From an uncultured Amphritea sp. (GTDB lineage: Bacteria > Pseudomonadota > Gammaproteobacteria > Pseudomonadales > Balneatricaceae): DNA of 64,000 nt. The notes under the pieces are model-generated. The model did not search any database. It was not told the origin of the DNA and saw only the letters and a program-made list of their open reading frames with translations. The stretch spans positions 27,442 to 91,441 of the forward strand of contig NZ_CAKZLP010000056.1 of assembly GCF_937127095.1 (NCBI RefSeq), written 5' to 3'. The position numbers were made by a program, and so were the translations under genes. How positions within the stretch are numbered: the stretch's first letter is position 1; each line of letters starts with the position of its first letter. Below are positions 8,149-16,942 of this stretch, one piece after another.

Positions 8149-9663
8149 ATGGCTGAATATGTAGTCTATGGTGACATCAATTGCCCTTTCAGCTATGCAT
8201 TGCACGAAATGTTATGCAATCAGAATCTTATGCACAGGGTGGATTGGCGAATGGTAGAGCATGATGCCATATCCAGTTCATATCAGGGCAGTGCAGAAAA
8301 TATGGCCGAACTGGCCAATGATATATTCAATATTCGTAACCGGGCTCAGGATATTACCATTGCCCTGCCCCGGACGCTGGGCGATAGCATGTTCCCCTCC
8401 CTCTGTATTACAGCCGCGCAACTGATCGACCCCGAGCGTGCGGCATCTTTTCTGCGCACGCTTTACCGGGCGCTGTGGATTAAAGGCAAAGATGTCTCCT
8501 CCCCGGCGGTGATTTATGATGCCCTTGAAGAAGCAGGGCTACCCACTGAACTGGATATCGACAACGCCTGTGAAGAGACCCTTCTGTGCCGTCAAAACGA
8601 GTGGGAAGCCAGCCATTTCGGTTTGCAAACGCCGGTAATTCAGGCTAAAGACGGCCGTCGTCTGGCAGGCTTTCTGAATCAGCAAGCCGTCCTCGACTTT
8701 CTCCAGGGCGCTGAGATTAACCAGGAGCTGACCAGCAACACCCGTCAACAGAGCCAGATGACGATCGCGATATACGGTGATGAAAAAATCACTGAGATCT
8801 GGGGGGTGCTTTCAACACTGAGAAATGAAAGCAATATTCTTCTGCCTCAATCGATGCAAGCGCTCCATGATATGCTGCTATCGCAGGAACGCTGCCCTGA
8901 CCTGATACTGCTGAACAATTCAGGGCAACACCGGGACCTGAATGATATTTGCCGGGCGATCTCTCATCTTATCCGTGAAAAACGGGTGCCGATCGCCGTC
9001 ATCGGTCAGCCTATCAGTGACTCAGAAGAAGCAGAACTCTACGACCTGGGGATCTCCGATTACCTCATACAGACACGGGACCCGGTCATTATCCGGGCAC
9101 GGATCAACATCCTGTTACAACTTAAAAGTGCCCACGATCTGCTGTCAAAAGCCGCCAGCATCGATGCACTCACCCAGGTGTATAACCGTCGGGAATTTGA
9201 GCGATGCTTTGAAACCGAATGGCGCAGAGGCCAGAGATCACGACAACCCATCTCTATCATCCTGCTGGATATAGACAACTTTAAAGCCTTTAACGACAAC
9301 TTTGGCCATCTTGAGGGCGATAGCTGTTTACAACAGATAGCCGCGACTATCCATGAATCGGCCCGCAGAGCTCAGGACCTGGTGTGTCGCTATGGTGGAG
9401 AGGAGTTTGTCATATTGCTGCCAGAAACCAATCAGGAGGGGGCGCGGACACTGGCGGAAAACATTCGTCAACGCATTACAGGGTTAGCGATTGCACACGC
9501 CCCGGCGTTCGACAACAAGCCGGTCTCGGCCAGCCTGGGCGTTGCCACAGCACTGCCCGCCAACCGGGATGCCTCACCCCGACAGCTGCTTCAGGAAGCC
9601 GATAGCGCGCTCTATAAGGCCAAGCACAAGGGGCGCAACCGGGTCGAACTGTTTAGCGCTTAG
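8149..9663 (+). CDS. diguanylate cyclase with DsbA/HCCA-isomerase-like and pseudo-receiver N-terminal domains
   Basis: A 504-residue soluble protein predicted to make cyclic di-GMP. Start 8149 has AGGAA six bases upstream; the frame is open ~40 codons further up without a ribosome site. Residues ~1-195 resemble the thioredoxin-fold DsbA / 2-hydroxychromene-2-carboxylate isomerase group: a first strand then NCPFSYALHEML with a single Cys12, and later FGLQTPVIQAKDG in place of the cis-Pro region. Residues ~204-325 look like a response-regulator receiver, but the phosphoacceptor Asp is Asn (PDLILLNNSG, N256) and the Thr and Lys positions are also changed. Residues ~335-500 are a GGDEF domain with active site GGEEF (416-420) and an inhibitory RxxD site (RAQD, 407-410), so it is probably active and product-inhibited. 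It is monocistronic. The input signal is unknown; a thiol or glutathione-like ligand is a guess. Confidence 0.88.
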   Translation: MAEYVVYGDINCPFSYALHEMLCNQNLMHRVDWRMVEHDAISSSYQGSAENMAELANDIFNIRNRAQDITIALPRTLGDSMFPSLCITAAQLIDPERAASFLRTLYRALWIKGKDVSSPAVIYDALEEAGLPTELDIDNACEETLLCRQNEWEASHFGLQTPVIQAKDGRRLAGFLNQQAVLDFLQGAEINQELTSNTRQQSQMTIAIYGDEKITEIWGVLSTLRNESNILLPQSMQALHDMLLSQERCPDLILLNNSGQHRDLNDICRAISHLIREKRVPIAVIGQPISDSEEAELYDLGISDYLIQTRDPVIIRARINILLQLKSAHDLLSKAASIDALTQVYNRREFERCFETEWRRGQRSRQPISIILLDIDNFKAFNDNFGHLEGDSCLQQIAATIHESARRAQDLVCRYGGEEFVILLPETNQEGARTLAENIRQRITGLAIAHAPAFDNKPVSASLGVATALPANRDASPRQLLQEADSALYKAKHKGRNRVELFSA

Positions 9664-9678
9664 GGTTAGTCATGCCTT

Positions 9679-10254
9679 TTAGCAGTAATCCGCAAAGGGA
9701 GGAAAACGTTCTATCAACCCCTCCCGCCCTAACTCCCGTAGCAATTTAATATTGCGCTCAGGAATCTGCTCGGGATTTGCGTAGTGGGCCAGCGCACGAC
9801 CCATCTCCGCCTCCCTGATAATATGAAAGGCCGGCCAGGGTGTGCGATTGCTCCAATGGCTCAGATCATCCTCAGGAACCCCGGCAAACAGATAGCCCGG
9901 ATGGAAGCTGGCCAGCTGCAGCACACCATCCAGGCCTGACTCAACCAGCAGCTCTTCAAACAGACGCAGATGGTCCAGGTAATCATAAAAATCTTCCAGC
10001 CCGACCGGCACAATAAACAGGGTCGTAGAGATATCCGTTTCGCTAGCCGCCTGAATCAGCTCAATCTCGGCGAGAAAAGCCGCTACCAGCGACTCGCTCT
10101 CCTGCGCCTCAGTCACCGCATAGCGCAGCGAGTTATCTTTCACTACCGGTGCGGCAAATGGACAAAGATTTAATCCCACCACCATTGTTTCAACCCACTG
10201 CCGGGTGATCTTTTCCACCTGCTCTGAGGAATAGTGCTGTTGTGTTTTAGCCAT
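9679..10254 (-). CDS. DUF1415 family protein
   Basis: A 191-residue cytoplasmic protein of the DUF1415 family, common in gammaproteobacteria and of unknown function. Family marks are VGLNLCPFAAP near residue 27, LASFHPGYLFAG near 127 and the stretch NRTPWPAFHIIREAEM. The conserved Cys and His residues suggest a metal or redox role, but nothing is established. It is convergent with the diguanylate cyclase and divergent from ubiC. Confidence 0.85.
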   Translation of the reverse strand: MAKTQQHYSSEQVEKITRQWVETMVVGLNLCPFAAPVVKDNSLRYAVTEAQESESLVAAFLAEIELIQAASETDISTTLFIVPVGLEDFYDYLDHLRLFEELLVESGLDGVLQLASFHPGYLFAGVPEDDLSHWSNRTPWPAFHIIREAEMGRALAHYANPEQIPERNIKLLRELGREGLIERFPPFADYC

Positions 10255-10345
10255 GACGTTCTACCTGATTCTGAACGGTCTGAAACCGATACTTTTAACT
10301 CCCGGTAGGGTACTATACGGGCAGTTTTTTTGCTGAGATATTATT

Positions 10346-10888
10346 GTGCCTGCCGCTCTGACCCGCAACAGCTTTAATACCCGCTGGTATACCCTCAGAC
10401 GCCCTGCAGCCACCGATGCGCCACGTAACTGGCGTAGATGGTTACTCGACAGAGGCTCGCTGACTCAACACCTGGTGCACGCCAGCAAAGGTCACTTCAG
10501 AGTTGAGGTTGTCCGCCAGCAGTGGGTTTGCGCCAGCCGCTCTGAGGCGATGGCACTGAACATTTCACCACGACAGCGTGTCCTCATCCGTGAGGTCCGG
10601 TTAATCGGCAATGATCAGCCCTGGGTGTTTGCCCGAACCATCATCCCCGCATCGACACTGACCGGCAAACAACGCCAGCTGAACGGCCTGGGTTGCCGTT
10701 CATTGGGGACCGTGCTGTTTCGCGATCCCACCATGAAGCGCGGCCCTCTGCAGGTGAGTCGACTACAGCTAAGCAGTGGTGACACCGCCTGGGCCCGACG
10801 CTCACTATTCTACCTGGCGAATAAACCACTGCTGGTAGCCGAGGTTTTCCTGCCAGCCCTGCAACAGGTAAACTACCGCAAAAAATGA
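10346..10888 (+). CDS. ubiC: chorismate lyase UbiC
   Basis: Converts chorismate to 4-hydroxybenzoate and pyruvate, the first committed step of ubiquinone synthesis. The 180-residue length is usual. The region [19 protein letters not shown] and the C-terminal [23 protein letters not shown] are typical of the family and carry the active-site Arg and Glu. A GTG start at 10346 fits the frame and the length. It lies 16 bases before ubiA, forming the classic ubiC-ubiA pair. Confidence 0.9.
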   Translation: MPAALTRNSFNTRWYTLRRPAATDAPRNWRRWLLDRGSLTQHLVHASKGHFRVEVVRQQWVCASRSEAMALNISPRQRVLIREVRLIGNDQPWVFARTIIPASTLTGKQRQLNGLGCRSLGTVLFRDPTMKRGPLQVSRLQLSSGDTAWARRSLFYLANKPLLVAEVFLPALQQVNYRKK

Positions 10889-10904
10889 ATATAGGCCGTT
10901 AACT

Positions 10905-11795
10905 ATGCAACTGGGTACTCTCAAAATCAGCCCCGCCTGGCAACAGAAGCTCAAAGCCTGTGGTGAACTGATGCGGGTCAGTAAACCAATCGGGACCTAC
11001 CTGCTGCTCTGGCCTGCGCTTTGGTCCTTATGGATTGCCGCCGATGGTATCCCGTCGGTCAGTTTACTTATTATCTTTGTGCTGGGAACATTCCTGATGC
11101 GCTCCGCCGGGTGCGTGATTAACGATTATGCTGATCGCAACATTGATGGTCATGTTAAGCGAACCGCCCAACGCCCCCTGCCGTCCGGCAGAATTTCCGC
11201 TAAGGAGACGCTGATACTGTTTGGTGGGCTGCTGGCCGCCTCATTCGTGCTGGTACTGTTCACCAATCAACTGACGATCTGGCTGTCCGTCGTTGCCGTG
11301 GCACTGGCGGCCTGTTACCCCTTTATGAAACGCTATACCCATCTGCCTCAGGTTGTACTCGGGATGGCATTTTCCTGGGCGATACCGATGGCTTTCAGTG
11401 CCACCCTGAATGAGGTGCCAAAGATCGCCTGGCTGATCTATATAGGTTCAATCCTCTGGATCATCATCTATGACACCATGTACGCCATGGTCGACCGGGA
11501 CGATGATATCCGTATCGGTGTGAAATCCACCGCGGTGCTGTTTGGCGACATGGATAAAGCGATTATCGGCCTGCTGCAACTGATCACCCTGGCAATTTTC
11601 ATTATGGTGGGTATCGATCTGGGTCTTTCGTTCTGGTTCTATCTGGGTCTGCTGGGTATGGGCGGTTTTTTTGTCTACCAGCAATACCTGATCAGAGCGC
11701 GTCAGCGGGAGGCCTGTTTCACCGCTTTTCTAAACAACAATTACGCGGGAATGGCGGTTTTTATCGGCTTATTTCTCCATTATCTGACAACTTGA
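10905..11795 (+). CDS. ubiA: 4-hydroxybenzoate octaprenyltransferase UbiA
   Basis: Inner-membrane prenyltransferase that attaches the polyprenyl tail to 4-hydroxybenzoate made by UbiC. The two Asp-rich motifs that bind Mg-diphosphate are clear: [19 protein letters not shown] (~residue 73) and [19 protein letters not shown] (~190). About eight membrane helices are visible in 296 residues. It is the second gene of the ubiCA operon and ends ~100 bases before phoB. Confidence 0.95.
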   Translation: MQLGTLKISPAWQQKLKACGELMRVSKPIGTYLLLWPALWSLWIAADGIPSVSLLIIFVLGTFLMRSAGCVINDYADRNIDGHVKRTAQRPLPSGRISAKETLILFGGLLAASFVLVLFTNQLTIWLSVVAVALAACYPFMKRYTHLPQVVLGMAFSWAIPMAFSATLNEVPKIAWLIYIGSILWIIIYDTMYAMVDRDDDIRIGVKSTAVLFGDMDKAIIGLLQLITLAIFIMVGIDLGLSFWFYLGLLGMGGFFVYQQYLIRARQREACFTAFLNNNYAGMAVFIGLFLHYLTT

Positions 11796-11821
11796 TGACA
11801 AATAGCCTGACAGAGGATACT

Positions 11822-11839
11822 TTGTCATATTTCTGTAAC
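11822..11839 (+). promoter_or_regulatory. Pho box before phoB
   Basis: TTGTCAT at 11822 and CTGTAAC at 11833 are 11 bases apart. Possible -10 elements follow (TAATCT at 11847 or TAATAT at 11852). This implies positive autoregulation of phoBR by PhoB. Confidence 0.8.
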
Positions 11840-11899
11840 AGTTTCATAATCTAATATGACCGTCTTAATACATAGAATGAATAGATGAGGTGATTGGTC

Positions 11900-12595
11900 A
11901 TGACGTCGGGTAAACGCGTTCTGATTGTTGACGACGAGGCTCCGATTCGCGAGATGATCGCTGTTGCACTCGAAATGGCTGGATACGATTGTATGGAGGC
12001 TGATTCCGCTCAGGCTGCACATCCAATGATCGTTGATTGCAAACCGGATATGGTTCTGCTCGACTGGATGATGCCTGGCATCAGTGGTATCGAATTTGCG
12101 CGCCGTCTGCGTAAAGACGAAATGACCTCTGACATCCCGATCATCATGCTGACCGCCAAAACCGATGAAGATAATAAAATTCAGGGTCTGGAAACCGGTA
12201 TTGATGACTATATCACCAAGCCGTTCTCCCCCCGGGAGCTGGTTGCCCGCCTGAAGACCGTGCTGCGTCGTACCACACCCAAAGGGGTTGAAGAGCCGAT
12301 CACCGTTGACGGCCTGACCCTGGACCCGGTTTCTCACCGCGTCAGTTCAGAACTGAAACCGCTGGAGCTGGGCCCTACTGAGTTCCGCCTGTTGCAATTT
12401 TTCATGACCCATCAGGATCGCGCCTACACCCGTAGTCAGCTGCTAGACCTGGTTTGGGGTGGCAACGTCTACGTCGAAGAGCGTACGGTTGACGTGCATA
12501 TCCGTCGTCTGCGAAAAGCACTGGGAGACCGCCACGATTATCTTATCCAGACGGTTCGTGGTACCGGTTACCGTTTCTCGTCTCAGGTCGCCTGA
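11900..12595 (+). CDS. phoB: phosphate regulon response regulator PhoB
   Basis: OmpR-family response regulator that binds Pho boxes. Residues 1-~120 are the receiver, with acidic pair D11-D12, phosphoacceptor D55 (MVLLDWMMPG) and the Lys in YITKPFSPREL. The C-terminal winged helix includes LGPTEFRLLQFFMTH and ERTVDVHIRRLRKAL. The ATG at 11900 with GAGGTGA seven bases upstream was chosen over a TTG two codons earlier. Length is 231 residues. It is followed nine bases later by phoR, and the three Pho boxes in this window are its likely targets. Confidence 0.95.
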   Translation: MTSGKRVLIVDDEAPIREMIAVALEMAGYDCMEADSAQAAHPMIVDCKPDMVLLDWMMPGISGIEFARRLRKDEMTSDIPIIMLTAKTDEDNKIQGLETGIDDYITKPFSPRELVARLKTVLRRTTPKGVEEPITVDGLTLDPVSHRVSSELKPLELGPTEFRLLQFFMTHQDRAYTRSQLLDLVWGGNVYVEERTVDVHIRRLRKALGDRHDYLIQTVRGTGYRFSSQVA

Positions 12596-12604
12596 GCCTA
12601 ACCT

Positions 12605-13921
12605 ATGTACAACTCCAGCCATACGATAGCCGGCAACCTGCTGCTAACAGTGGCTGCCAGTCTGTTTCTGGGGTTTATTCTCGGTTATCCAGGCTGGACG
12701 CTGGCCGTTGCATTGTTATTCTGGGGTCTGTATCAGGTTAAGCAGTTCAACCGTTTACAGCAGTGGCTGATGCGCGAAGATCATACCGATGTTCCGGAAA
12801 GTAACGGCTACTGGGGTGAACTGTTTGATGAGATCTCCAGAGATCAGCGGCGCCAGGTGCAACGGACTCAGGCCCTGCGCAATGTAATCCACCGGTTTCA
12901 GCAATCCTCTGCCGCACTCAGCGATGCCATCGTCATCATTGATGCTCAGAACCATCTGGAGTGGTGGAACCGGGCCGCAGAAAAACTACTGGGGATGAAA
13001 ACCCAGACCGATCGAGGCCGCTCGGTAATGAACCTGCTGCGTGATCCGCGCTTTGTCCGCTACTATCGCAAAAACCTCTACGATGACCCACTGCAACTCA
13101 CCTCGCCAGTGCAGAAAGATACCGTTCTCGAATACCGTATCACCCGTTTTGGTGCCGGTGACCGGATTCTGGTCGCCCGGGATATCACCCGCCTGAAACA
13201 ACTGGAGCAGACCCGTCAGGATTTCGTCGCCAACGCCTCTCACGAGCTGCGTACGCCCCTGACCGTAATCCGCGGCTATCTTGAGACCTTTCTCGATCAG
13301 GAGCTGCCTCGTCCGCTGCTAAGAGGCCTGAGTCAGATGGAGAGCCAGTCACGACGGATGGAAAACCTGGTTTCAGACCTGCTGCTACTGTCCCGTCTGG
13401 AAACCAGCGCCCATGTCTCCGATGAACTGCCGGTACCGATCCATTCGATGATCGCCCGCATCCGCGAGGATGGTCTGGTGTTGGGGCAGGAAAAAAATCA
13501 GGCCATAGAACTCGATCTGGAAGAGTCTACTTCATTACTGGGACAGGAGTCAGAGGTCTATAGCGCTATCTCCAACCTGGTGTTTAATGCGGTACGTTAC
13601 ACGCCCGCCGGAGGCAATATTAAGCTCCGCTGGTGGTCCGATAAAGAGGGTGGCCATTTCGCCGTCAAAGATGACGGCCCGGGCATCGATAGCATCCATC
13701 TGCCCCGTTTACAGGAACGTTTCTACCGGGTGGATGAGAGCCGCTCATCCGACAGTGGCGGCACCGGTCTGGGACTGGCAATTGTAAAACACGTGATGCT
13801 GCGGCATGGTGGCAAGCTAACCATCAGCAGCCAGCCGGGTAAAGGCAGCACTTTCACCTGCCATTTTCCCAATGAGCTGGTGATTCCGGCGACGGTCCGG
13901 GAACAGGCACAACAGTCATAA
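12605..13921 (+). CDS. phoR: phosphate regulon sensor kinase PhoR
   Basis: Membrane histidine kinase that phosphorylates PhoB when phosphate is scarce, under control of the Pst-PhoU complex. Two N-terminal helices (~10-45) have almost no periplasmic loop, as in E. coli PhoR. A PAS domain spans ~95-200 ([16 protein letters not shown]). The H-box is [10 protein letters not shown] with His213. The ATPase boxes follow as [18 protein letters not shown] and [12 protein letters not shown]. Length is 438 residues. Confidence 0.95.
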   Translation: MYNSSHTIAGNLLLTVAASLFLGFILGYPGWTLAVALLFWGLYQVKQFNRLQQWLMREDHTDVPESNGYWGELFDEISRDQRRQVQRTQALRNVIHRFQQSSAALSDAIVIIDAQNHLEWWNRAAEKLLGMKTQTDRGRSVMNLLRDPRFVRYYRKNLYDDPLQLTSPVQKDTVLEYRITRFGAGDRILVARDITRLKQLEQTRQDFVANASHELRTPLTVIRGYLETFLDQELPRPLLRGLSQMESQSRRMENLVSDLLLLSRLETSAHVSDELPVPIHSMIARIREDGLVLGQEKNQAIELDLEESTSLLGQESEVYSAISNLVFNAVRYTPAGGNIKLRWWSDKEGGHFAVKDDGPGIDSIHLPRLQERFYRVDESRSSDSGGTGLGLAIVKHVMLRHGGKLTISSQPGKGSTFTCHFPNELVIPATVREQAQQS

Positions 13922-13922
13922 C

Positions 13923-13949
13923 AAAACGCACCCGAACCCGGTGCGTTTT
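13923..13949. terminator. terminator between phoR and cysZ
   Basis: AAAACGCACC and GGTGCGTTTT form a 10-bp perfect stem with T runs in both directions. It can serve both the phoBR operon and the convergent cysZ gene. Confidence 0.85.
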
Positions 13950-13989
13950 ATTCAGCTGATTAATAGCGCTGTGTATTGAAACGTCCCGC

Positions 13990-14784
13990 TCACTTATGCT
14001 CCAGACGCTCGCGACCACTGCCTGCGGTCAGATCAATCTCACTCCCGTCGGTGTATTCCTCAACCCAGAAAATCGTCGCGCCCACTACGCCTGCAGGCAT
14101 GATCAGCAGATTTAACAGCGGAATCATCATACCGAATGAGATCAGTCCGCCAAAGCCGACCGAGGTCAGTCGGCGCTGCTTAAGGGAATCCTTCATCGCC
14201 CGGAAGCTGACCTTGTTATTATCCATAGGATAATCACAGTACTGGATCGCCATCATCCAGCAACCAAACAGAAGTAGCAGGATCGGCGCCACCATCCCCA
14301 GCACCGGAATAAAGGTCAGAATCAGCAGAAACAGTAAACGGGGCAGATAGTAGAGCAGCTTAGCGATCTCCCGGGCGACCGTGCGGGGGATCAGTGCCAG
14401 AATCTCCTTCCAGCCGGAATCCGTTATCGTTACACCCCGCAGGCGCTGCTCTACTTTCTCTGACAGGATACCGTTGAACGGAGCGGCGATAATGTTGGCG
14501 ACCACACTGAAACTGTAATACACCGAAACCAGTACTAACCCAGCCACCAGCGGCCAGAGGAGATAACGCAAAAAATCCAGCCATTTCCAGTCCGGAAGTA
14601 TTGAACTGAGAAGGTAGTCGATCCAGTAACCCATCTGTTCAAACAGCAACCAGATAGCCCCGGTAAACAGAAAAATATTAATTAGCAGTGGCACTATCAC
14701 AAAGTGCCGGATTCCCTTTTCTGGCAACATCGCCAGACCACGCAAAAAATAGTTTGCGCCGCGTAACGGATTTCCTTTCATCAT
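13990..14784 (-). CDS. cysZ: sulfate transporter CysZ
   Basis: A 264-residue inner-membrane protein of the CysZ/EI24 family that imports sulfate for cysteine synthesis. Family marks are the N-terminal NPLRGANYFLRGLAML, several membrane helices at ~30-55, 75-95, 145-175 and 205-240, and RLTSVGFGGLISFGMMIPLLN near the end. It is probably cotranscribed with the small membrane protein gene that precedes it on this strand (26-base gap). Confidence 0.9.
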   Translation of the reverse strand: MMKGNPLRGANYFLRGLAMLPEKGIRHFVIVPLLINIFLFTGAIWLLFEQMGYWIDYLLSSILPDWKWLDFLRYLLWPLVAGLVLVSVYYSFSVVANIIAAPFNGILSEKVEQRLRGVTITDSGWKEILALIPRTVAREIAKLLYYLPRLLFLLILTFIPVLGMVAPILLLLFGCWMMAIQYCDYPMDNNKVSFRAMKDSLKQRRLTSVGFGGLISFGMMIPLLNLLIMPAGVVGATIFWVEEYTDGSEIDLTAGSGRERLEHK

Positions 14785-14810
14785 GTCCTCAATAGATTAA
14801 AGCATCTGCA

Positions 14811-15035
14811 TCAGGCGAAAAAATGGTTATAAAAACGCACAATCACCGCCACTAACATCATCGACAGGCCTATACGGTTAATCAAAAATTCCCGTTTGGT
14901 AAAGGTTATCGTGGCCTGCCAGAATACCAGTATCGATTTTAAATCGCTGGTTCTCACCACATAGAGTATCAGTGACGCCAGAAACACACCAAGTCCGACC
15001 ATCATTATCAGCTGTTCAGCTACCGCCAGAGTCAT
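14811..15035 (-). CDS. small two-helix membrane protein
   Basis: A 74-residue hypothetical protein. Two hydrophobic segments (~7-27 and ~53-72) flank a polar loop with FWQATITFTKREFLINRIG. The start has GGTGA upstream with an A-rich spacer. It lies 26 bases before cysZ on the same strand, so a shared transcript is likely. I do not recognise a named family; a role as a small partner of CysZ is only a positional guess. Confidence 0.6.
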   Translation of the reverse strand: MTLAVAEQLIMMVGLGVFLASLILYVVRTSDLKSILVFWQATITFTKREFLINRIGLSMMLVAVIVRFYNHFFA

Positions 15036-15179
15036 TTTTTTATCACCGTAAGTTACATTTCAGAGGGCTAAGATTAACAGAAATAATCGGCATTAGTGGC
15101 TGGTTTAGCCTATAACTTTATGTGAATATAAAATTACTTCCTGCAATTTATCTTCTTCAGTTATTCACCGGAGTCTCCT

Positions 15180-16124
15180 ATGCATGCGATATCAATACAT
15201 CAGTTTGGCGGTCTTGAAGAGCTAAATTACAAAAAACAACCCAGACCTCAGCTGAATACTGGAGAAGTTCTGGTAAAAACCACCGCTGTCGGGGTTAATC
15301 CGATTGACTGGAAAACCTGTTCTGGCGGTGGCGCCAGTGGTTTCATCAGCGAATTTCCGTTTATTCCTGGCTGGGAGTTTTCCGGCGTCATCGCAGACCC
15401 CGGCGATACCGATTTTAAAGTGGATGAGGCTGTCTTCGGGATGATCCGCTTTCCCCAACCAGCGGGTTGCTACGCGGAATATATTGCTGCTCCGGCAGAG
15501 CAGATCGCCCGCTTACCGGATGCGGTTGATCTGACCATGGCAGGCGGCCTGGCGACTGCAAGTCTGACCGCCTGGCAAGCGGTATTTGACAAAGGTGCTC
15601 TGCAAGCGGGTCAGCAGGTGCTGGTGCTGGGTGCCGCAGGCGGAGTGGGCCATTTAGCGGTGCAGCTGGCCAAATGGGCGGGCGCCCATGTTACCGGTAC
15701 TGCCTCGGTTCACAACCATGAGTTTCTCGCAGACCTGGGCTGCCAGCATGCGATCGATTACCGTAATCAGAGCCTCAATGAATATACCAACAGCATGGAC
15801 CTGATTATCGATTGTGTTGGCGGTGAAACCGGTATCGGTGCCCTTCCCTGTCTCAAACCTGAGGGCGTGCTGGTCACCCTCCCCTCGGTCACGAAGGAAC
15901 AGGTAATCGCAGCGGGTGCCGCTCAGCGACGCCGGGTTGAACCGATTCTCTGTGAGCCGTCAGCTGAGCAGCTGAAGAAGATAGGGGAGCTGGTCGCCGA
16001 TGAGCATCTGAAACTGCATATCGGCGAGACATTTCCCCTGGAAAAAGCCGCTGAAGCTTTTGCACTGAGCCAGAGCGGCCATGTCTGCGGCAAACTGATT
16101 CTGACGTTCAATCAACCGGGGTAA
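15180..16124 (+). CDS. zinc-independent medium-chain dehydrogenase (quinone oxidoreductase-like)
   Basis: A 314-residue MDR-superfamily NADPH-dependent reductase. The N-terminal GroES-like domain (~1-125) contains VGVNPIDWKTCSG. The Rossmann fold shows VLVLGAAGGVGHLAVQLAKWAGA, the AAGGVG form typical of quinone oxidoreductases, followed by DYRN. The four-Cys structural zinc loop is absent. The start has GGAG six bases upstream. It is a single gene that ends only seven bases before the convergent PilJ-N gene. The substrate cannot be told; small quinones or enones are usual. Confidence 0.85.
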   Translation: MHAISIHQFGGLEELNYKKQPRPQLNTGEVLVKTTAVGVNPIDWKTCSGGGASGFISEFPFIPGWEFSGVIADPGDTDFKVDEAVFGMIRFPQPAGCYAEYIAAPAEQIARLPDAVDLTMAGGLATASLTAWQAVFDKGALQAGQQVLVLGAAGGVGHLAVQLAKWAGAHVTGTASVHNHEFLADLGCQHAIDYRNQSLNEYTNSMDLIIDCVGGETGIGALPCLKPEGVLVTLPSVTKEQVIAAGAAQRRRVEPILCEPSAEQLKKIGELVADEHLKLHIGETFPLEKAAEAFALSQSGHVCGKLILTFNQPG

Positions 16125-16131
16125 TCACCCA

Positions 16132-16929
16132 CTAAGCGTTATTTGCCCCTGCCAGAGAGAGGTACTCTGAGCGTAACTGTTGCAGTTGCAGAACAGCTTT
16201 AACCACGGAGCGGTCTACCAGTGCAGGCAGTAACGCACCGGGGCGGGCTTTAGACACTTCAAGTGTCTGCTCCAGGGTGTTACTGAGCCGCTGTAGCTGG
16301 TCATTAATTTCAGCGGTGTTCTGCGGCAACGCCTGCAACAGAGCCATGTTTTTCAGCAGATCCGCAGAGATAGCGTCATAGGATAGATCAGCCTCTGACG
16401 CGACGCCCCAGGCGGTCATCGCGTAGATAACAACCAACTGCTGACACAGCAGCTCCTGCTGACCCAGTAGTGACAACGGTTGAGCGCTATCATCCGCTTT
16501 AGACTGAACAACTTTATTCAGCATCACATCTCCCTGACTCAGGAGCGCTTCATTGCCAGAATAAAGCGTTTTAAAACGCTGCTTATTGGGTGTTTGACGG
16601 TACTGCTGCTGTACTGTTTTCCAGCTTTCACTCATCAGGGCTAACTGTTGCTGCACTTGTGCGTCGGTTACAAAACCAACCAGCTGCTGTTGCTGCGCGG
16701 TGAACTGCTGCAACGCGCCAGCCAGCTCCTGATCTGCTTTACGGGCGCGGATACCCAGGCCTGACAGCAGATAATTTTTTAACATCACCTGTGTCAGGGT
16801 CCGCTGTTCGGCAGCGATACTGATCGCAGCGGCCTGGGACTGAATATCTGCCGCCCGGGCTAATCCCGTCAGACAGAGTGTGATGAGTAGTGTCGAAAGT
16901 GATGCTTGGATGATTGTTTTCGTATTCAT
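16132..16929 (-). CDS. secreted PilJ-N (type IV pili MCP N-terminal) domain protein
   Basis: A 265-residue protein with a signal peptide (MNTKTIIQASLSTLLITLCL to ARA-AD). It is followed by a Gln-rich helical region of the type IV pili methyl-accepting chemotaxis transducer N-terminal domain. The signature AAAISIAAEQRTLTQVMLKNYLLSG corresponds to the AGRQRMLSQR motif of that family. It has no second membrane helix, HAMP or signalling domain, so it should be a free periplasmic sensor or binding module. Start 16929 was chosen because it begins the signal peptide; the frame runs 18 codons further up over the chpA end. It is the last gene of the Pil-Chp operon, 13 bases after chpA. Confidence 0.8.
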   Translation of the reverse strand: MNTKTIIQASLSTLLITLCLTGLARAADIQSQAAAISIAAEQRTLTQVMLKNYLLSGLGIRARKADQELAGALQQFTAQQQQLVGFVTDAQVQQQLALMSESWKTVQQQYRQTPNKQRFKTLYSGNEALLSQGDVMLNKVVQSKADDSAQPLSLLGQQELLCQQLVVIYAMTAWGVASEADLSYDAISADLLKNMALLQALPQNTAEINDQLQRLSNTLEQTLEVSKARPGALLPALVDRSVVKAVLQLQQLRSEYLSLAGANNA

Positions 16930-16942
16930 ATCAATACTGTCT

